This document shows positions 44,729-53,227 of a DNA stretch of 64,000 bases, piece by piece. The notes under the pieces are model-generated. The model was given only the letters and a program-made list of their open reading frames with translations, was not told where the DNA came from and ran no database searches. Source of the DNA: CAJXQU01 sp965223825 (GTDB lineage: Bacteria > Pseudomonadota > Gammaproteobacteria > CAJXQU01); contig OZ245018.1 of assembly GCA_965223825.1 (NCBI GenBank), positions 2,666,001-2,730,000 of the forward strand, read 5' to 3'. The first letter of the stretch is position 1, and every line of letters begins with the position of its first letter. A program made the translations under genes and the position numbers.

Positions 44729-44810
44729 TTGATTGCTTCTTATCTATGCCAGTATTTGCGGGCGCTTCGGGAAGCACTTCGTAAAACCTGACGGATTAAA
44801 TGTTCTTTAC

Positions 44811-44829
44811 TTATAACAATTAGTTATAA
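44811..44829. promoter_or_regulatory. LysR-type box TTATAAC-N5-GTTATAA
   Basis: Perfect 19-bp dyad that contains the LysR core T-N11-A in ATAAC-N5-GTTAT. It lies 83 bp upstream of the cysH-like gene and about 100 bp upstream of ttcA. CysB, a LysR-type regulator of sulfur assimilation, is a natural candidate. A weaker GTTATACCTATAA follows. Confidence 0.55.
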
Positions 44830-44930
44830 ATATTATTTTCGTTATACCTATAATTTCACATTTTCCGCTTTCGATAAAGATTTAGATCAGCTAGATTCAC
44901 CTCCTTATAGGATCATTTCAGAATAACCTT

Positions 44931-45836
44931 ATGCCCGTCGCACTCAAAAAACAGCAGCTCGAATTTAATAAGCTTCAGAAACGTATCCGCCGTCATGTCG
45001 GCCAAGCCATTGCGGATTTTAATATGATCCAAGAAGGTGATCGGATTATGGTCTGTTTATCAGGCGGTAAAGACTCTTACACCATGTTGGATATTTTGCT
45101 CAGCTTGCGAGAGAGCGCACCAGTCAATTTCGAGATTCTTGCGGTCAATCTTGATCAAAAACAGCCGGGATTTCCTGAACATGTCCTCCCGGAATATCTG
45201 AAAAGTGTTGGCGTGCCGTATCACATCATTGAAGAAGACACATATAGTATTGTTAAACGCGTAATCCCCGAGGGAAAAACCACTTGCGGACTCTGCTCGC
45301 GGTTACGACGTGGGAATTTATATACGTTCGCAGAAGAAAATGGTTACAACAAAATTGCATTAGGCCATCATCGCGATGACATGATCGAAACGCTGTTTTT
45401 GAATATGTTTCATGGTGGCTCACTGAAAGCCATGCCGCCAAAACTACTCAGCGATAACGGTAAACATATCGTGATCAGGCCGTTAGCCTATTGTCCTGAA
45501 AAAGACATCGCGGCTTACGCGGAAGCAAAAGCGTATCCGATCATTCCATGTAATCTCTGCGGTTCACAAGATCATTTACAGCGTGTCGCGATCAAAAGCA
45601 TGCTGGAACAGTGGAGCAAAATTCCCGGTCGCATCGAGAATATCACGCGCGCTATGATGAATGTGAAAGCCTCCCATTTAGCTGATACGAGTATTCACGA
45701 CTTCGGTGGTTTGGAAGAGAAACAGCGATCACTTCTCGCTGAAGAAACCACACCAACACGAACTGATGCGACGGTGACGTCGATCAGCCCAGCCAGTCCG
45801 TCCTGGTTAGTTAACGATGACGACAAACAACAATAA
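44931..45836 (+). CDS. ttcA: tRNA 2-thiocytidine(32) synthetase
   Basis: PP-loop ATPase of 301 residues with MVCLSGGKDSYTMLD, and two CXXC pairs (TTCGLCSR and PCNLCGSQ) that ligate the [4Fe-4S] cluster used for thiolation of C32 in tRNA. QKRIRRHVGQAIADFNMI near the N-terminus and LGHHRDDMIETLFLNMF are family blocks. The C-terminal ~40 residues are an acidic extension. Divergent from the cysH-like gene. Confidence 0.95.
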   Translation: MPVALKKQQLEFNKLQKRIRRHVGQAIADFNMIQEGDRIMVCLSGGKDSYTMLDILLSLRESAPVNFEILAVNLDQKQPGFPEHVLPEYLKSVGVPYHIIEEDTYSIVKRVIPEGKTTCGLCSRLRRGNLYTFAEENGYNKIALGHHRDDMIETLFLNMFHGGSLKAMPPKLLSDNGKHIVIRPLAYCPEKDIAAYAEAKAYPIIPCNLCGSQDHLQRVAIKSMLEQWSKIPGRIENITRAMMNVKASHLADTSIHDFGGLEEKQRSLLAEETTPTRTDATVTSISPASPSWLVNDDDKQQ

Positions 45837-45852
45837 GCTTTCATCTAAATAA

Positions 45853-46221
45853 TCATTTACCCAAACGACGTTTAAGACGATCGTGCCCCGGATTTCGTTC
45901 AGGCGCTTTACTCCATTGCTCTTTTAACCAGCCAATCGGATCCTCTTCGGGATCAATACCCGTTTCCTCAGCATGTGTTGATTTCGCTGCAAGACTGGTT
46001 TCCAAATCACTAAATGTGGCTTCGCACGCCGAAAAAGCGGCGTGTCGGGCAATTTCAATCTCACGTTTAGTCATCTCAGCAAATTCACCGTTGCGCATTT
46101 CAGCGACGATTCCAGCGGCGTTAGCGCGGCATGTATCGGACTCTGCCTGCGCAACTCCAACTTGAGTTGCAACCACAACACCCAAAAAACTTATTTTGCT
46201 GCACCAATCTATTTTCATCAT
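45853..46221 (-). CDS. small exported protein of unknown function
   Basis: A 122-residue protein with a signal peptide (about 1-26, ending AQA). The mature part is helical and charged (GIVAEMRNGEFAEMTKREIEIARHAAFSACEATF) with two cysteines. No family recognised. An ATG at 46221 was chosen from ATGATG; the longer frame starts with TTG at 46227. Convergent with ttcA and divergent from the DsbA-like gene. Confidence 0.6.
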   Translation of the reverse strand: MMKIDWCSKISFLGVVVATQVGVAQAESDTCRANAAGIVAEMRNGEFAEMTKREIEIARHAAFSACEATFSDLETSLAAKSTHAEETGIDPEEDPIGWLKEQWSKAPERNPGHDRLKRRLGK

Positions 46222-46280
46222 CGACAATTCCTAAGTAAAGTATCGATCAGTTTGCCAATTCAGCTGGGAAATGTCATCAC

Positions 46281-46904
46281 ATGAAAACCACACTTTATTA
46301 CATTACGGATCCCATGTGCTCTTGGTGTTGGGGATTTGCAGAGAATTTTACTAAACTGCTTGATCACCTCCCGCCACGTACTGATGTGCGTTATGTCATG
46401 GGCGGGCTTGCACCGGATAACGATTCACCGATGCCTGAAGAGACACGTCAATATGTGCAAGATCAGTGGCGTAAAGTGTCGACAGCTACAGGGGCAAAAT
46501 TCAATTGGGACTTTTGGACAAAGTGCGAACCAAGACGGTCAACTTACCCTGCTTGCCGGGCCGTAATCGCCGCAGGTTTACAATCTATCTCTGGCCGTGC
46601 CAGCATGATCCACGCGATCCAGCGTGCGTATTACCTGGAGGCACGAAATCCTTCTGATCTAACGACATTAAGAGCACTGGCCGATGAGATTGGCCTTGAC
46701 GCCATCACTTTTGAAAGTGACATACTTTCGCCATATGTTGAAGAAGCGCTCTTTGCTGACTTTGCTTTGCGCCGTGAACTCGGCGTTACAGGCTTCCCAA
46801 CAGTATTACTGCAAACGGATCAAAACTATTTTCCACTGGTTATAGGCCAAGCTCGCTGGGAACAGATTCAGCAAAACCTAGCTGTGGCATTGAATCCAAG
46901 CTGA
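46281..46904 (+). CDS. DsbA-family thioredoxin-fold protein (FrnE-like)
   Basis: A 207-residue DsbA-fold protein without a signal peptide, so cytoplasmic. It starts TLYYITDPMCSWCWGF, with the CSWC active-site pair about 13 residues in. The FrnE/HCCA isomerase subfamily is the best fit; members act as disulfide oxidoreductases or isomerases in stress responses. The C-terminal cis-Pro block GVTGFPTVLL is present. No operon partner is clear. Confidence 0.78.
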   Translation: MKTTLYYITDPMCSWCWGFAENFTKLLDHLPPRTDVRYVMGGLAPDNDSPMPEETRQYVQDQWRKVSTATGAKFNWDFWTKCEPRRSTYPACRAVIAAGLQSISGRASMIHAIQRAYYLEARNPSDLTTLRALADEIGLDAITFESDILSPYVEEALFADFALRRELGVTGFPTVLLQTDQNYFPLVIGQARWEQIQQNLAVALNPS

Positions 46905-47024
46905 TCACGTCAGTCCTTACATATATTTACGGACATATTCTCCTAATTTTTAAAACGAAGGGCATAGAGTTTGCTTAAAGAGTCTGTATTACTCTTCCGT
47001 TGTATTAAGAAAACTGACCAAAAC

Positions 47025-47831
47025 ATGACATCACTGAATCTAACTGACCTTTCTATACTCATCGTTGAACCTTCGGATATGCAGATGAAACTCATCCGAA
47101 ACTCACTGAATGACCAAGGAGTTAAATCTATCCGTCACGTCAAAAACGGCGCAGACGTTTTACTCGATATGCAGCGTTACGAACCGGATCTGGTAATCAG
47201 TAGCATGTACCTACCCGATATGAACGCAACAGATCTGATCAAAGAAATCCGTGAAACACCGTCGTTAGAGCATGTACCCTTCATGTTGGTGTCCAGCGAG
47301 ACACGTTTTGAGCAGCTTGATCCGATCAGACAAGCAGGTGTCGTTGCGATCTTGAACAAGCCCTTTTCGATTGATGATCTGCACACCGCGCTGCGCGCGA
47401 CTGTTGAGCATTTAGAACAGGATGAACTTGAGCTAGATAACTTTGATATTGAACATGTTCGGGTTTTGGTGGTGGATGACAGCAATCTTGCGCGTCGTCA
47501 TATCAACCGCATTTTGAATAATTTCGGAATGGAGCAAATCACAGAAGCAGAAAACGGTATCGAAGCGATCAAATTATTAGCCTCACACGATTTCGATTTG
47601 ATTGTGACGGACTTCAACATGCCGGAAATGGATGGCCAGCAATTGATCGAGCACGTGCGTCAAAATATGGGGAACACCTATACACCGATTTTGATGATCA
47701 CCAGCGAAAATCGCGAGTCTCGTCTGGCAAATATTCAACAAGCGGGCGTATCTGCAATTTGTGATAAACCCTTCACGCCGGAAAGCATTAAAGCCATTCT
47801 TTATCAAATCTTGAATGAAGAAATGGCCTAA
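47025..47831 (+). CDS. response regulator with two receiver domains
   Basis: A 268-residue protein of two tandem REC domains with no output domain. REC1 (about 10-125) has lost the phosphoacceptor: the strand reads DLVISSMYLPDM, with Ser at the Asp position. REC2 (about 145-265) is intact (VLVVDDSNLARR, LIVTDFNMPEMDG, ICDKPFTPE). The ATG at 47025 sits at the domain start; a longer frame from 46971 has no support. No partner kinase is adjacent. It may act like a CheY-type or phosphate-sink regulator. Confidence 0.82.
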   Translation: MTSLNLTDLSILIVEPSDMQMKLIRNSLNDQGVKSIRHVKNGADVLLDMQRYEPDLVISSMYLPDMNATDLIKEIRETPSLEHVPFMLVSSETRFEQLDPIRQAGVVAILNKPFSIDDLHTALRATVEHLEQDELELDNFDIEHVRVLVVDDSNLARRHINRILNNFGMEQITEAENGIEAIKLLASHDFDLIVTDFNMPEMDGQQLIEHVRQNMGNTYTPILMITSENRESRLANIQQAGVSAICDKPFTPESIKAILYQILNEEMA

Positions 47832-47866
47832 ACCGTTCAGTAAAATCGTAGAAAGAACATCAAGCA

Positions 47867-47899
47867 CCCAAGCTTTCGACGCGTGTGTCTAAGCTTGGG
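47867..47899. terminator. bidirectional terminator hairpin
   Basis: CCCAAGCTT and AAGCTTGGG pair perfectly around a 15-nt loop, between the convergent regulator gene and the YceI gene. Confidence 0.75.
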
Positions 47900-47922
47900 C
47901 CTTGAATTAAGTTAAGATTTGA

Positions 47923-48528
47923 TCAGTTTTCGTTCGCATCAAAACTCAGCACAAACGTTACTGGCACGGCCTGCGCTATGCTAGGCAACTTAGCCAATTC
48001 CATTAATTGATTCACACCATTGGTCAATCCATAATCAGCGACATTGATAATCGCAGGGGACTTACTCATCACTAACAATGTCGTTGCGGATTGCCTGACG
48101 ATCGTGACGAGCAGATCAATCGGCTTCGTCTCACCATGCAGCGATAATGTCGCCGGTATCGTCAGATCTAATCGAGCACCGATCGCAAGTTTCGTATAAA
48201 TTTCAGCATCCACTTCTGCATATAATTTTGCCGCAGAAAATTTACTTGTTTCAAACAGGTGATCTTTCATGCGTTTATCGCGCACTTCTAGCGTGGTGTT
48301 GACGCTGTTCAAATCAATAGCGACATCCACTTGACCATCTTCGCTGATCGAACCAGATAGCTGATCAAATCGATGCACTTCTGCGATAGAACCTTTCTTG
48401 ATCGAGATGAAATTCAGCGTAGACGCTGCATTGTTTAATGACCAATCGGCAGCGGCCTGAGTACTCACGCAAAAGAAAGCTAAGAACGTAAGTGGTTTTA
48501 AAAATGACGTGTGTTGAAAGAACTGCAT
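47923..48528 (-). CDS. YceI family periplasmic protein
   Basis: A 201-residue exported protein with a signal peptide (about 1-27, ending AAA). The mature part is the YceI lipocalin-like barrel: NAASTLNFISIKKGSIAEVHRFDQLSG and TLSLHGETKPIDLLVTI are typical, and YceI proteins bind isoprenoid quinones or similar lipids. Role uncertain. A T/A-rich gap separates it from the fchA terminator. Confidence 0.88.
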   Translation of the reverse strand: MQFFQHTSFLKPLTFLAFFCVSTQAAADWSLNNAASTLNFISIKKGSIAEVHRFDQLSGSISEDGQVDVAIDLNSVNTTLEVRDKRMKDHLFETSKFSAAKLYAEVDAEIYTKLAIGARLDLTIPATLSLHGETKPIDLLVTIVRQSATTLLVMSKSPAIINVADYGLTNGVNQLMELAKLPSIAQAVPVTFVLSFDANEN

Positions 48529-48664
48529 AAATCCCCCGTTAATTCAGAAAATAAACCCTATTCTAAATGGAGACTCGATCAAGAAGGAAAGTTCCTGTCT
48601 TTTAAGACGAAAAAGACAATAACGTAATGTGAAATAATGAAATGTTGATTTGACGTTAATAATG

Positions 48665-48694
48665 ACGACGGCAAACTGTCTCGCTTGCCGTCGT
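48665..48694. terminator. hairpin after fchA
   Basis: ACGACGGCAA pairs perfectly with TTGCCGTCGT around a 10-nt loop, 15 bp beyond the fchA stop (minus strand). TTTT follows on the plus strand. Confidence 0.65.
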
Positions 48695-48708
48695 TTTATA
48701 CGGTGATT

Positions 48709-49332
48709 TTATAGCTTACTTTTCACCAAATCATAGATTGCGTTGGTATCAGCATCCGCACTCGCCATGATGGTTTCAAGCTCAGATAAGCGCTCTTCAG
48801 CAAAGGCTTTATCTTTAATGCCACCGGCATTGATATAGACATTCAATGCTGCACTTTTCAGTGCACCATAGGCAGCCATAACGGACACACCCGCATCCGA
48901 AATTACGTTCACGTTTCCCTTTTCTGCCGCAGATCGACTTACCGCAATCACATCGGCACATGCCTTCGCACACGCCAAGGGGACGTCTGTCGCTTCACGC
49001 AAGGCGCTTTGTATTGCTTCACTTCGGGCCGCTTTGTCCGCATCAGTCTCTTTCGGTAAACCGTACGATCCCATGAGTTTATCGAACACTTCCACGTCCG
49101 CCTGAATCATGCCTGTCAAGGTCGCCCGCAAATTTTCCGCACTCGCGAGGGTCGCTTTCATTTCTTCTTCTACGTCAGCGTATTTTTCTTTGCCGATCGT
49201 GAGATTACAAACCATGCTTGTCAACGCAGCACCTGTCGCACCCAATAATGCTGCTGCGCCACCACCACCCGGGGTTGGCGCACTACTCGCGAGTTGGTCC
49301 AAAAATTCTTCTATTGTTTGATTGTTAACCAT
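48709..49332 (-). CDS. fchA: methenyl-tetrahydrofolate cyclohydrolase
   Basis: A 207-residue cyclodeaminase/cyclohydrolase-family protein. It begins TIEEFLDQLASSAPTPGGGGAAA, which matches FchA/FTCD cyclodeaminase, and includes DVFDKLMGSYGLPK and VISDAGVSVMAAYGALKSA. In methylotrophs FchA hydrolyses methenyl-tetrahydrofolate to 10-formyl-tetrahydrofolate. Divergently transcribed from mtdA, which makes its substrate, with 230 bp between the starts. Confidence 0.85.
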   Translation of the reverse strand: MVNNQTIEEFLDQLASSAPTPGGGGAAALLGATGAALTSMVCNLTIGKEKYADVEEEMKATLASAENLRATLTGMIQADVEVFDKLMGSYGLPKETDADKAARSEAIQSALREATDVPLACAKACADVIAVSRSAAEKGNVNVISDAGVSVMAAYGALKSAALNVYINAGGIKDKAFAEERLSELETIMASADADTNAIYDLVKSKL

Positions 49333-49562
49333 TTAAATGGTCCTCCATTAGACGTCCTGCCATGTGTTATTTTAATTAATAAAAACCGTTCAATTATAAG
49401 TGACTGGCTAGCAATGGTCTATCTAATGACTTGTCCACAATAAAATGATCGGTTAACTTTACGCGCTCGTATTTTTTACTACACCCTGATTTATGCGATT
49501 GATGGCAGCGCTGATCGGGGTTCAATAATCACGCCTATTATAAAAATGAGGACGGAACGTCA

Positions 49563-50450
49563 ATGTCTAATTCAAAGAACCTCTTATTCCATATGGATAC
49601 TGATCCGATGCCGAGTGTATTCGATACGGTTGTTGCTTATGATGGTGGAGCAGACCACGTACAAGGCTACGGTGGCTTAACCCCTGAAACTGTCGGCGCG
49701 CTGGTGGATGGTGCGATTTTCACACGCCCACCAAAAGAAAAGAAACACACCGCAATTTTCGTCAGCGGCAGCAATATGGTCGCTGGTGAAACACTTTTTA
49801 AAGCGATTCAAAAGAAATTTTTCGCTAACTTCCGCGTCTCTGTCATGCTCGACAGTAACGGTTCAAACACCACAGCAGCGGCCATGGTCGCACAGTTAGA
49901 ACATGCTGCTGACACCTTAGCAGGCAAGCGTGCGATCGTACTCGCGGGTACCGGTCCAGTTGGGCAACGTGCTGGTGTGATGCTCGCCAACGAAGGTGCT
50001 GACGTGTATCTAACATCACGAAGCTTAGAGCGCGCACAACAAGCTTGTGATGATATGAAAGAAAGCTTTGGCGTTGAGCTAAAAGCGATGGAAGTAAAAG
50101 ACGAAGAATCAACCAAAAAAGCATTGGACGGCGCGCAATTAGTTTTGGCGTGCGGAGCAGCCGGTGTTGAGCTTTTGTCTGAAGAGCTTTGGAAAAGCAG
50201 CCCTTCAATAGAAATGATGTCTGACGCAAATGCGACCCCCCCATTAGGTTTCGGCGGTATCGACATGATGGATAAAGGCAAGCTGTATAATGGCAAGTTA
50301 GTCTTTGGTGCGATCGGTGTTGGTACGTTAAAACTGGAATTACACCGTAAGTGCATCAGCAAACTCTTCGAAGCGAATGATCAAGTTTTCGACGCAAATG
50401 AAATCTACCAATTCGCGAAAGATCTGATCAAAGAGCAAGGCGGTTGGTAA
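49563..50450 (+). CDS. mtdA: NADP-dependent methylene-tetrahydrofolate/methanopterin dehydrogenase
   Basis: A 295-residue enzyme matching MtdA from memory: LLFHMDTDPMPSVFDTVVAYDGGADHVQGYG, then MLDSNGSNTTAAAMV, VLAGTGPVGQRAG and PPLGFGGIDMMDKG. Methylobacterium MtdA has near-identical blocks (DTDATPSVFDVVVGYDGGAD, MLDSNGSNTTAAA). MtdB differs clearly at these sites. It oxidises methylene- to methenyl-tetrahydrofolate with NADP. Together with divergent fchA it is the clearest sign of a methylotroph. Confidence 0.9.
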   Translation: MSNSKNLLFHMDTDPMPSVFDTVVAYDGGADHVQGYGGLTPETVGALVDGAIFTRPPKEKKHTAIFVSGSNMVAGETLFKAIQKKFFANFRVSVMLDSNGSNTTAAAMVAQLEHAADTLAGKRAIVLAGTGPVGQRAGVMLANEGADVYLTSRSLERAQQACDDMKESFGVELKAMEVKDEESTKKALDGAQLVLACGAAGVELLSEELWKSSPSIEMMSDANATPPLGFGGIDMMDKGKLYNGKLVFGAIGVGTLKLELHRKCISKLFEANDQVFDANEIYQFAKDLIKEQGGW

Positions 50451-50470
50451 GCCTTTCTTCTTAATAGAAA

Positions 50471-50505
50471 ACCTCTGATCACAACACGTGATTAGAGGTA
50501 TTCTT
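50471..50505 (+). terminator. terminator after mtdA
   Basis: CCTCTGATCAC pairs with GTGATTAGAGG (one G-U) around AACAC, followed by TATTCTTATTT, 21 bp past the mtdA stop. Confidence 0.8.
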
Positions 50506-50536
50506 ATTTGCCCTTCATCATGTCAAAATACGCCGC

Positions 50537-51982
50537 ATGATGAAAAAAATAATCACACTCACCCTCGCAAGCTTTCTCACTTTCTACTCACACATCGGCC
50601 TAACTGCGTCCTATGAAGATGGCCGCGAAGCGTATCTTGCTAAAGATTACGAAAAAGCCATCAGCATTCTTGAACCTCTCGCAGCGAAAGGTCACGCTAA
50701 GGCCCAGATCAATATGGGCATCATTTATGACTTTGGACATGGTGTTGATAAAGACACCAAAAAGGCAATCGATTGGTATGAGAAAGCCGCAGCACAAGGC
50801 AACTCCGTGGTGCAACATGATCTCGGTGTGAAATACTTTCGCGGCGATGGCATCGCACAAAACTACGATAAAGCCGGTGCATGGTGGCGTATGGCGGCGG
50901 ATAACGGCGTTGCCGAATCACAATATAACTTGGGCCTCATGTACCAACGTGGACTCGGTTTTGACAAAGATAACGCGCAGGCGATCAATTGGTTTTCTAA
51001 AGCCGCTGCACAAGGTCACGCATACGCGCAGTATAGCTTGGGCGTTGCTTACTCATTTGGTCAAGGCGTGCAGCAGGATTACACCAAAGCCCTTAATTAT
51101 TTCCAAGATTCCGCCGAACAAGATATCGCTCAAGCGCAATATAATTTAGCGGTGTTGCTTGAAAATGGTCGTGGTACAGATGTGGATCTTGATCGCGCAA
51201 AAACGTGGTATCAAAAAGCATCTGACGCAGGTGTTACCCAAGCTACTGAACGTCTGACTTCGATGAATGCCGCTCCTTCCCCTTCTGTCACACCCACTCC
51301 AACGGCTGATAAAACTGATGTTGAGCCAAGCACCAACGACAGTTCTGCTGTTGCAACCTCAACAACCGTTGCAACACACGCCGCAAAAATGACCTCAATA
51401 GAGGAAGAAAGTGCGCCATTACAGGCACCTGAAACGGTACAAGTACCATCGGAAATTATTGAGAAACAAACAACGCCACCTGTGACAGTGACGCCACCAG
51501 AAAACCACGTGGTCGTAACAGAAGATGCCTTTGCGAAAGCGGCGGAAAAGCCTGCTGAAGAGCCTCCAACACAAGTAGTAAATACACCTACCGTGAAAGC
51601 CGAGCAGACCAACGAATCGGAAATTTCTCCAACAGAACAAAAATTTGTATCAACCCAATCAGCAGATATGAGCTCTCATGAGAACTCGGAGGATTTTGTC
51701 GACTGGATCAAAAACCAAAAACCAGAACATTACGCCCTACAAATGGTTGCTTTTCGTGAAGAAGAAAATGCCGTCCGTTTTATGCAAACGCTGGATCTGG
51801 AAGGTGACAAAGCTGTCTATAAATCGACCATGCATGGCCGAACCATTTACAAAGTTGTTTACGGGAACTATACCAATCATCGAGAATCTTTACGGGGGCG
51901 TCGGGCCTTACCGGCAAAATATAAAAACCTCAAACCATTCCCGCGTAGCTTCGAGTTTATCCAAAACGACATGCAAAAATAG
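50537..51982 (+). CDS. Sel1-repeat protein with C-terminal SPOR domain
   Basis: A 481-residue exported protein. Signal peptide (about 1-23), then about six Sel1-like repeats (~30-260) of the pattern AKAQYNLGxxYxxGxGVxxDxxKA, a Pro/Thr/Glu-rich linker (~260-390) and a SPOR domain (~400-475; YALQMVAFREEENAVRFMQ). SPOR domains bind denuded peptidoglycan at division sites, and Sel1 repeats mediate protein contacts. Likely a cell-envelope or septal scaffold. Precedes the GTPase gene pair by 20 bp. Confidence 0.85.
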   Translation: MMKKIITLTLASFLTFYSHIGLTASYEDGREAYLAKDYEKAISILEPLAAKGHAKAQINMGIIYDFGHGVDKDTKKAIDWYEKAAAQGNSVVQHDLGVKYFRGDGIAQNYDKAGAWWRMAADNGVAESQYNLGLMYQRGLGFDKDNAQAINWFSKAAAQGHAYAQYSLGVAYSFGQGVQQDYTKALNYFQDSAEQDIAQAQYNLAVLLENGRGTDVDLDRAKTWYQKASDAGVTQATERLTSMNAAPSPSVTPTPTADKTDVEPSTNDSSAVATSTTVATHAAKMTSIEEESAPLQAPETVQVPSEIIEKQTTPPVTVTPPENHVVVTEDAFAKAAEKPAEEPPTQVVNTPTVKAEQTNESEISPTEQKFVSTQSADMSSHENSEDFVDWIKNQKPEHYALQMVAFREEENAVRFMQTLDLEGDKAVYKSTMHGRTIYKVVYGNYTNHRESLRGRRALPAKYKNLKPFPRSFEFIQNDMQK

Positions 51983-52002
51983 CCTTCTCCAGCTAACAAA
52001 AT

Positions 52003-52722
52003 ATGTCGCGTTTTGACTTAATCCTCACGGCAGATCCTGAACAGGTGGTAGATCTCATCTACGCCTCAGGTATTAACCCCGCGGCCAGTTCAGTCGACGA
52101 AGTCGCCCAAGCCCTTGGTTTGAATAGTACGCAACTGATTTGCGCATTGGGGTTTCGGGCTGATCTATCTGAACTACTCGATATCGTTTTCTGTCTTGGC
52201 TTTAATTCACTCGATGAACTCATCAAGCAACGCAACCGTCTGTTCGTTGCAGATGGCTATCAATTTCTTTCCCTGCAGCAAGTCTTTAACATCCTTACAC
52301 AACTCTTCGACGCCAAACAACATAGTCCAACTTACGTTACGCAGATCTTACTCAAGCGAGCAGAAAGAGTAGAACATCGCATTGAATCAACGGTAAAACC
52401 CAGCTTGATTGAAAATTATCGTCAAGAAATGAAGTCTCTCTATGCAACTAGCGCCCTGCCCATTGAATTCGTAATGAAGCGTCTAGAGAATGTAGACAAT
52501 GGTTTTCGTGCTTTGATCGACGAGATCGGACTAATTGTCGATGCTGGCATTTTCTCAGCCGATACTCTTTTTCATCGCCATGATGTTCTCGCTCAAGAAA
52601 AACGACGACTGATCAAGCGCGGTCTAATTGATACAAGTCTGATCAAACAACGTTTGCAAAGCGATCAACTTGCTGCTGAAGAACGTGAACTACTGGAAAT
52701 GAGCCTACATGAAAAAAATTAA
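52003..52722 (+). CDS. hypothetical protein coupled to a small GTPase
   Basis: A 239-residue cytoplasmic protein, mostly helical. Two short repeats near the N-terminus (LNSTQLICALGFRADLSELLDIVF, then CLGFNSLDELIKQ) hint at an internal duplication. No family recognised. It overlaps the GTPase gene by 14 bp, so the two are translationally coupled; a GTPase partner, regulator or effector role is inference. It begins 20 bp after the Sel1-SPOR gene. Confidence 0.55.
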   Translation: MSRFDLILTADPEQVVDLIYASGINPAASSVDEVAQALGLNSTQLICALGFRADLSELLDIVFCLGFNSLDELIKQRNRLFVADGYQFLSLQQVFNILTQLFDAKQHSPTYVTQILLKRAERVEHRIESTVKPSLIENYRQEMKSLYATSALPIEFVMKRLENVDNGFRALIDEIGLIVDAGIFSADTLFHRHDVLAQEKRRLIKRGLIDTSLIKQRLQSDQLAAEERELLEMSLHEKN

Positions 52723-53227
52723 AATTGTTGTTGCAGGTCCTTACGGCGCGGGAAAAACACGCTTTATCAATACCGCCAGTGAGATTGAAACTGTTTCTAC
52801 AGAGGTCGATCTCCCCGATCAAACGGGTGATAAAAAAACCACAACCGTTGCGATGGACTATGGCCGCCTAACAATTTCGGAAGACATTGAATTAAATATG
52901 TTTGGAACACCCGGCCAAGATCGACTGGGGTTCATGTGGGAAATTCTCTCACTCGGTATGAAGGGACTCGTTTTCGTTGTCGATAGCAACGATGAAAAAG
53001 CATTGACCGAAGCGGCGCGCATGTTGCCACATTTCAGTAAAAAAGTGCCGGTAGTTGTCGCAGCAAATAAGCAGGATCAGGCTGACCCAACCAGTGTTGA
53101 AACGATCCGAAAACGACTTTCGATCGATGAGTCAGTACCGGTGATTCCTTGTGCTGCGATCGAAAAAGAAAGCGTATTAAACGTGTTAGAAACCTTGACT
53201 GATCTACTCGACGCGGTCGCGGTCTGA
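52709..53227 (+). CDS. MglA/SAR1-like small GTPase
   Basis: A 172-residue Ras-like GTPase. G1 GPYGAGKTRFIN, a G3 region NMFGTPGQDR (TPGQ in place of the usual DxxGQ), G4 ANKQDQ and a G5-like PCAA. Such bacterial Ras-like GTPases set cell polarity with roadblock-domain partners (MglA/MglB). Its natural partner may be the roadblock-like protein at 20.2 kb. It overlaps the unknown gene upstream by 14 bp and lspA tail-to-tail by 24 bp. Confidence 0.82.
   Translation: MKKIKIVVAGPYGAGKTRFINTASEIETVSTEVDLPDQTGDKKTTTVAMDYGRLTISEDIELNMFGTPGQDRLGFMWEILSLGMKGLVFVVDSNDEKALTEAARMLPHFSKKVPVVVAANKQDQADPTSVETIRKRLSIDESVPVIPCAAIEKESVLNVLETLTDLLDAVAV

Noticed and set aside
49808..50362. 184-codon minus-strand frame opposite mtdA
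   Set aside because: Shadow of mtdA; Ser/Ala/Pro-rich with no domain, while mtdA is unmistakable.
49563..50450. Calling the dehydrogenase MtdB
   Set aside because: The N-terminal DTDPMPSVFD, AYDGGAD and MLDSNGSNTTAAA blocks are of MtdA type; MtdB differs at these sites.
51211..51612. Long minus-strand frame opposite the Sel1-SPOR gene
   Set aside because: It mirrors the Thr/Pro/Ala-rich linker; low-complexity shadow with no family features.
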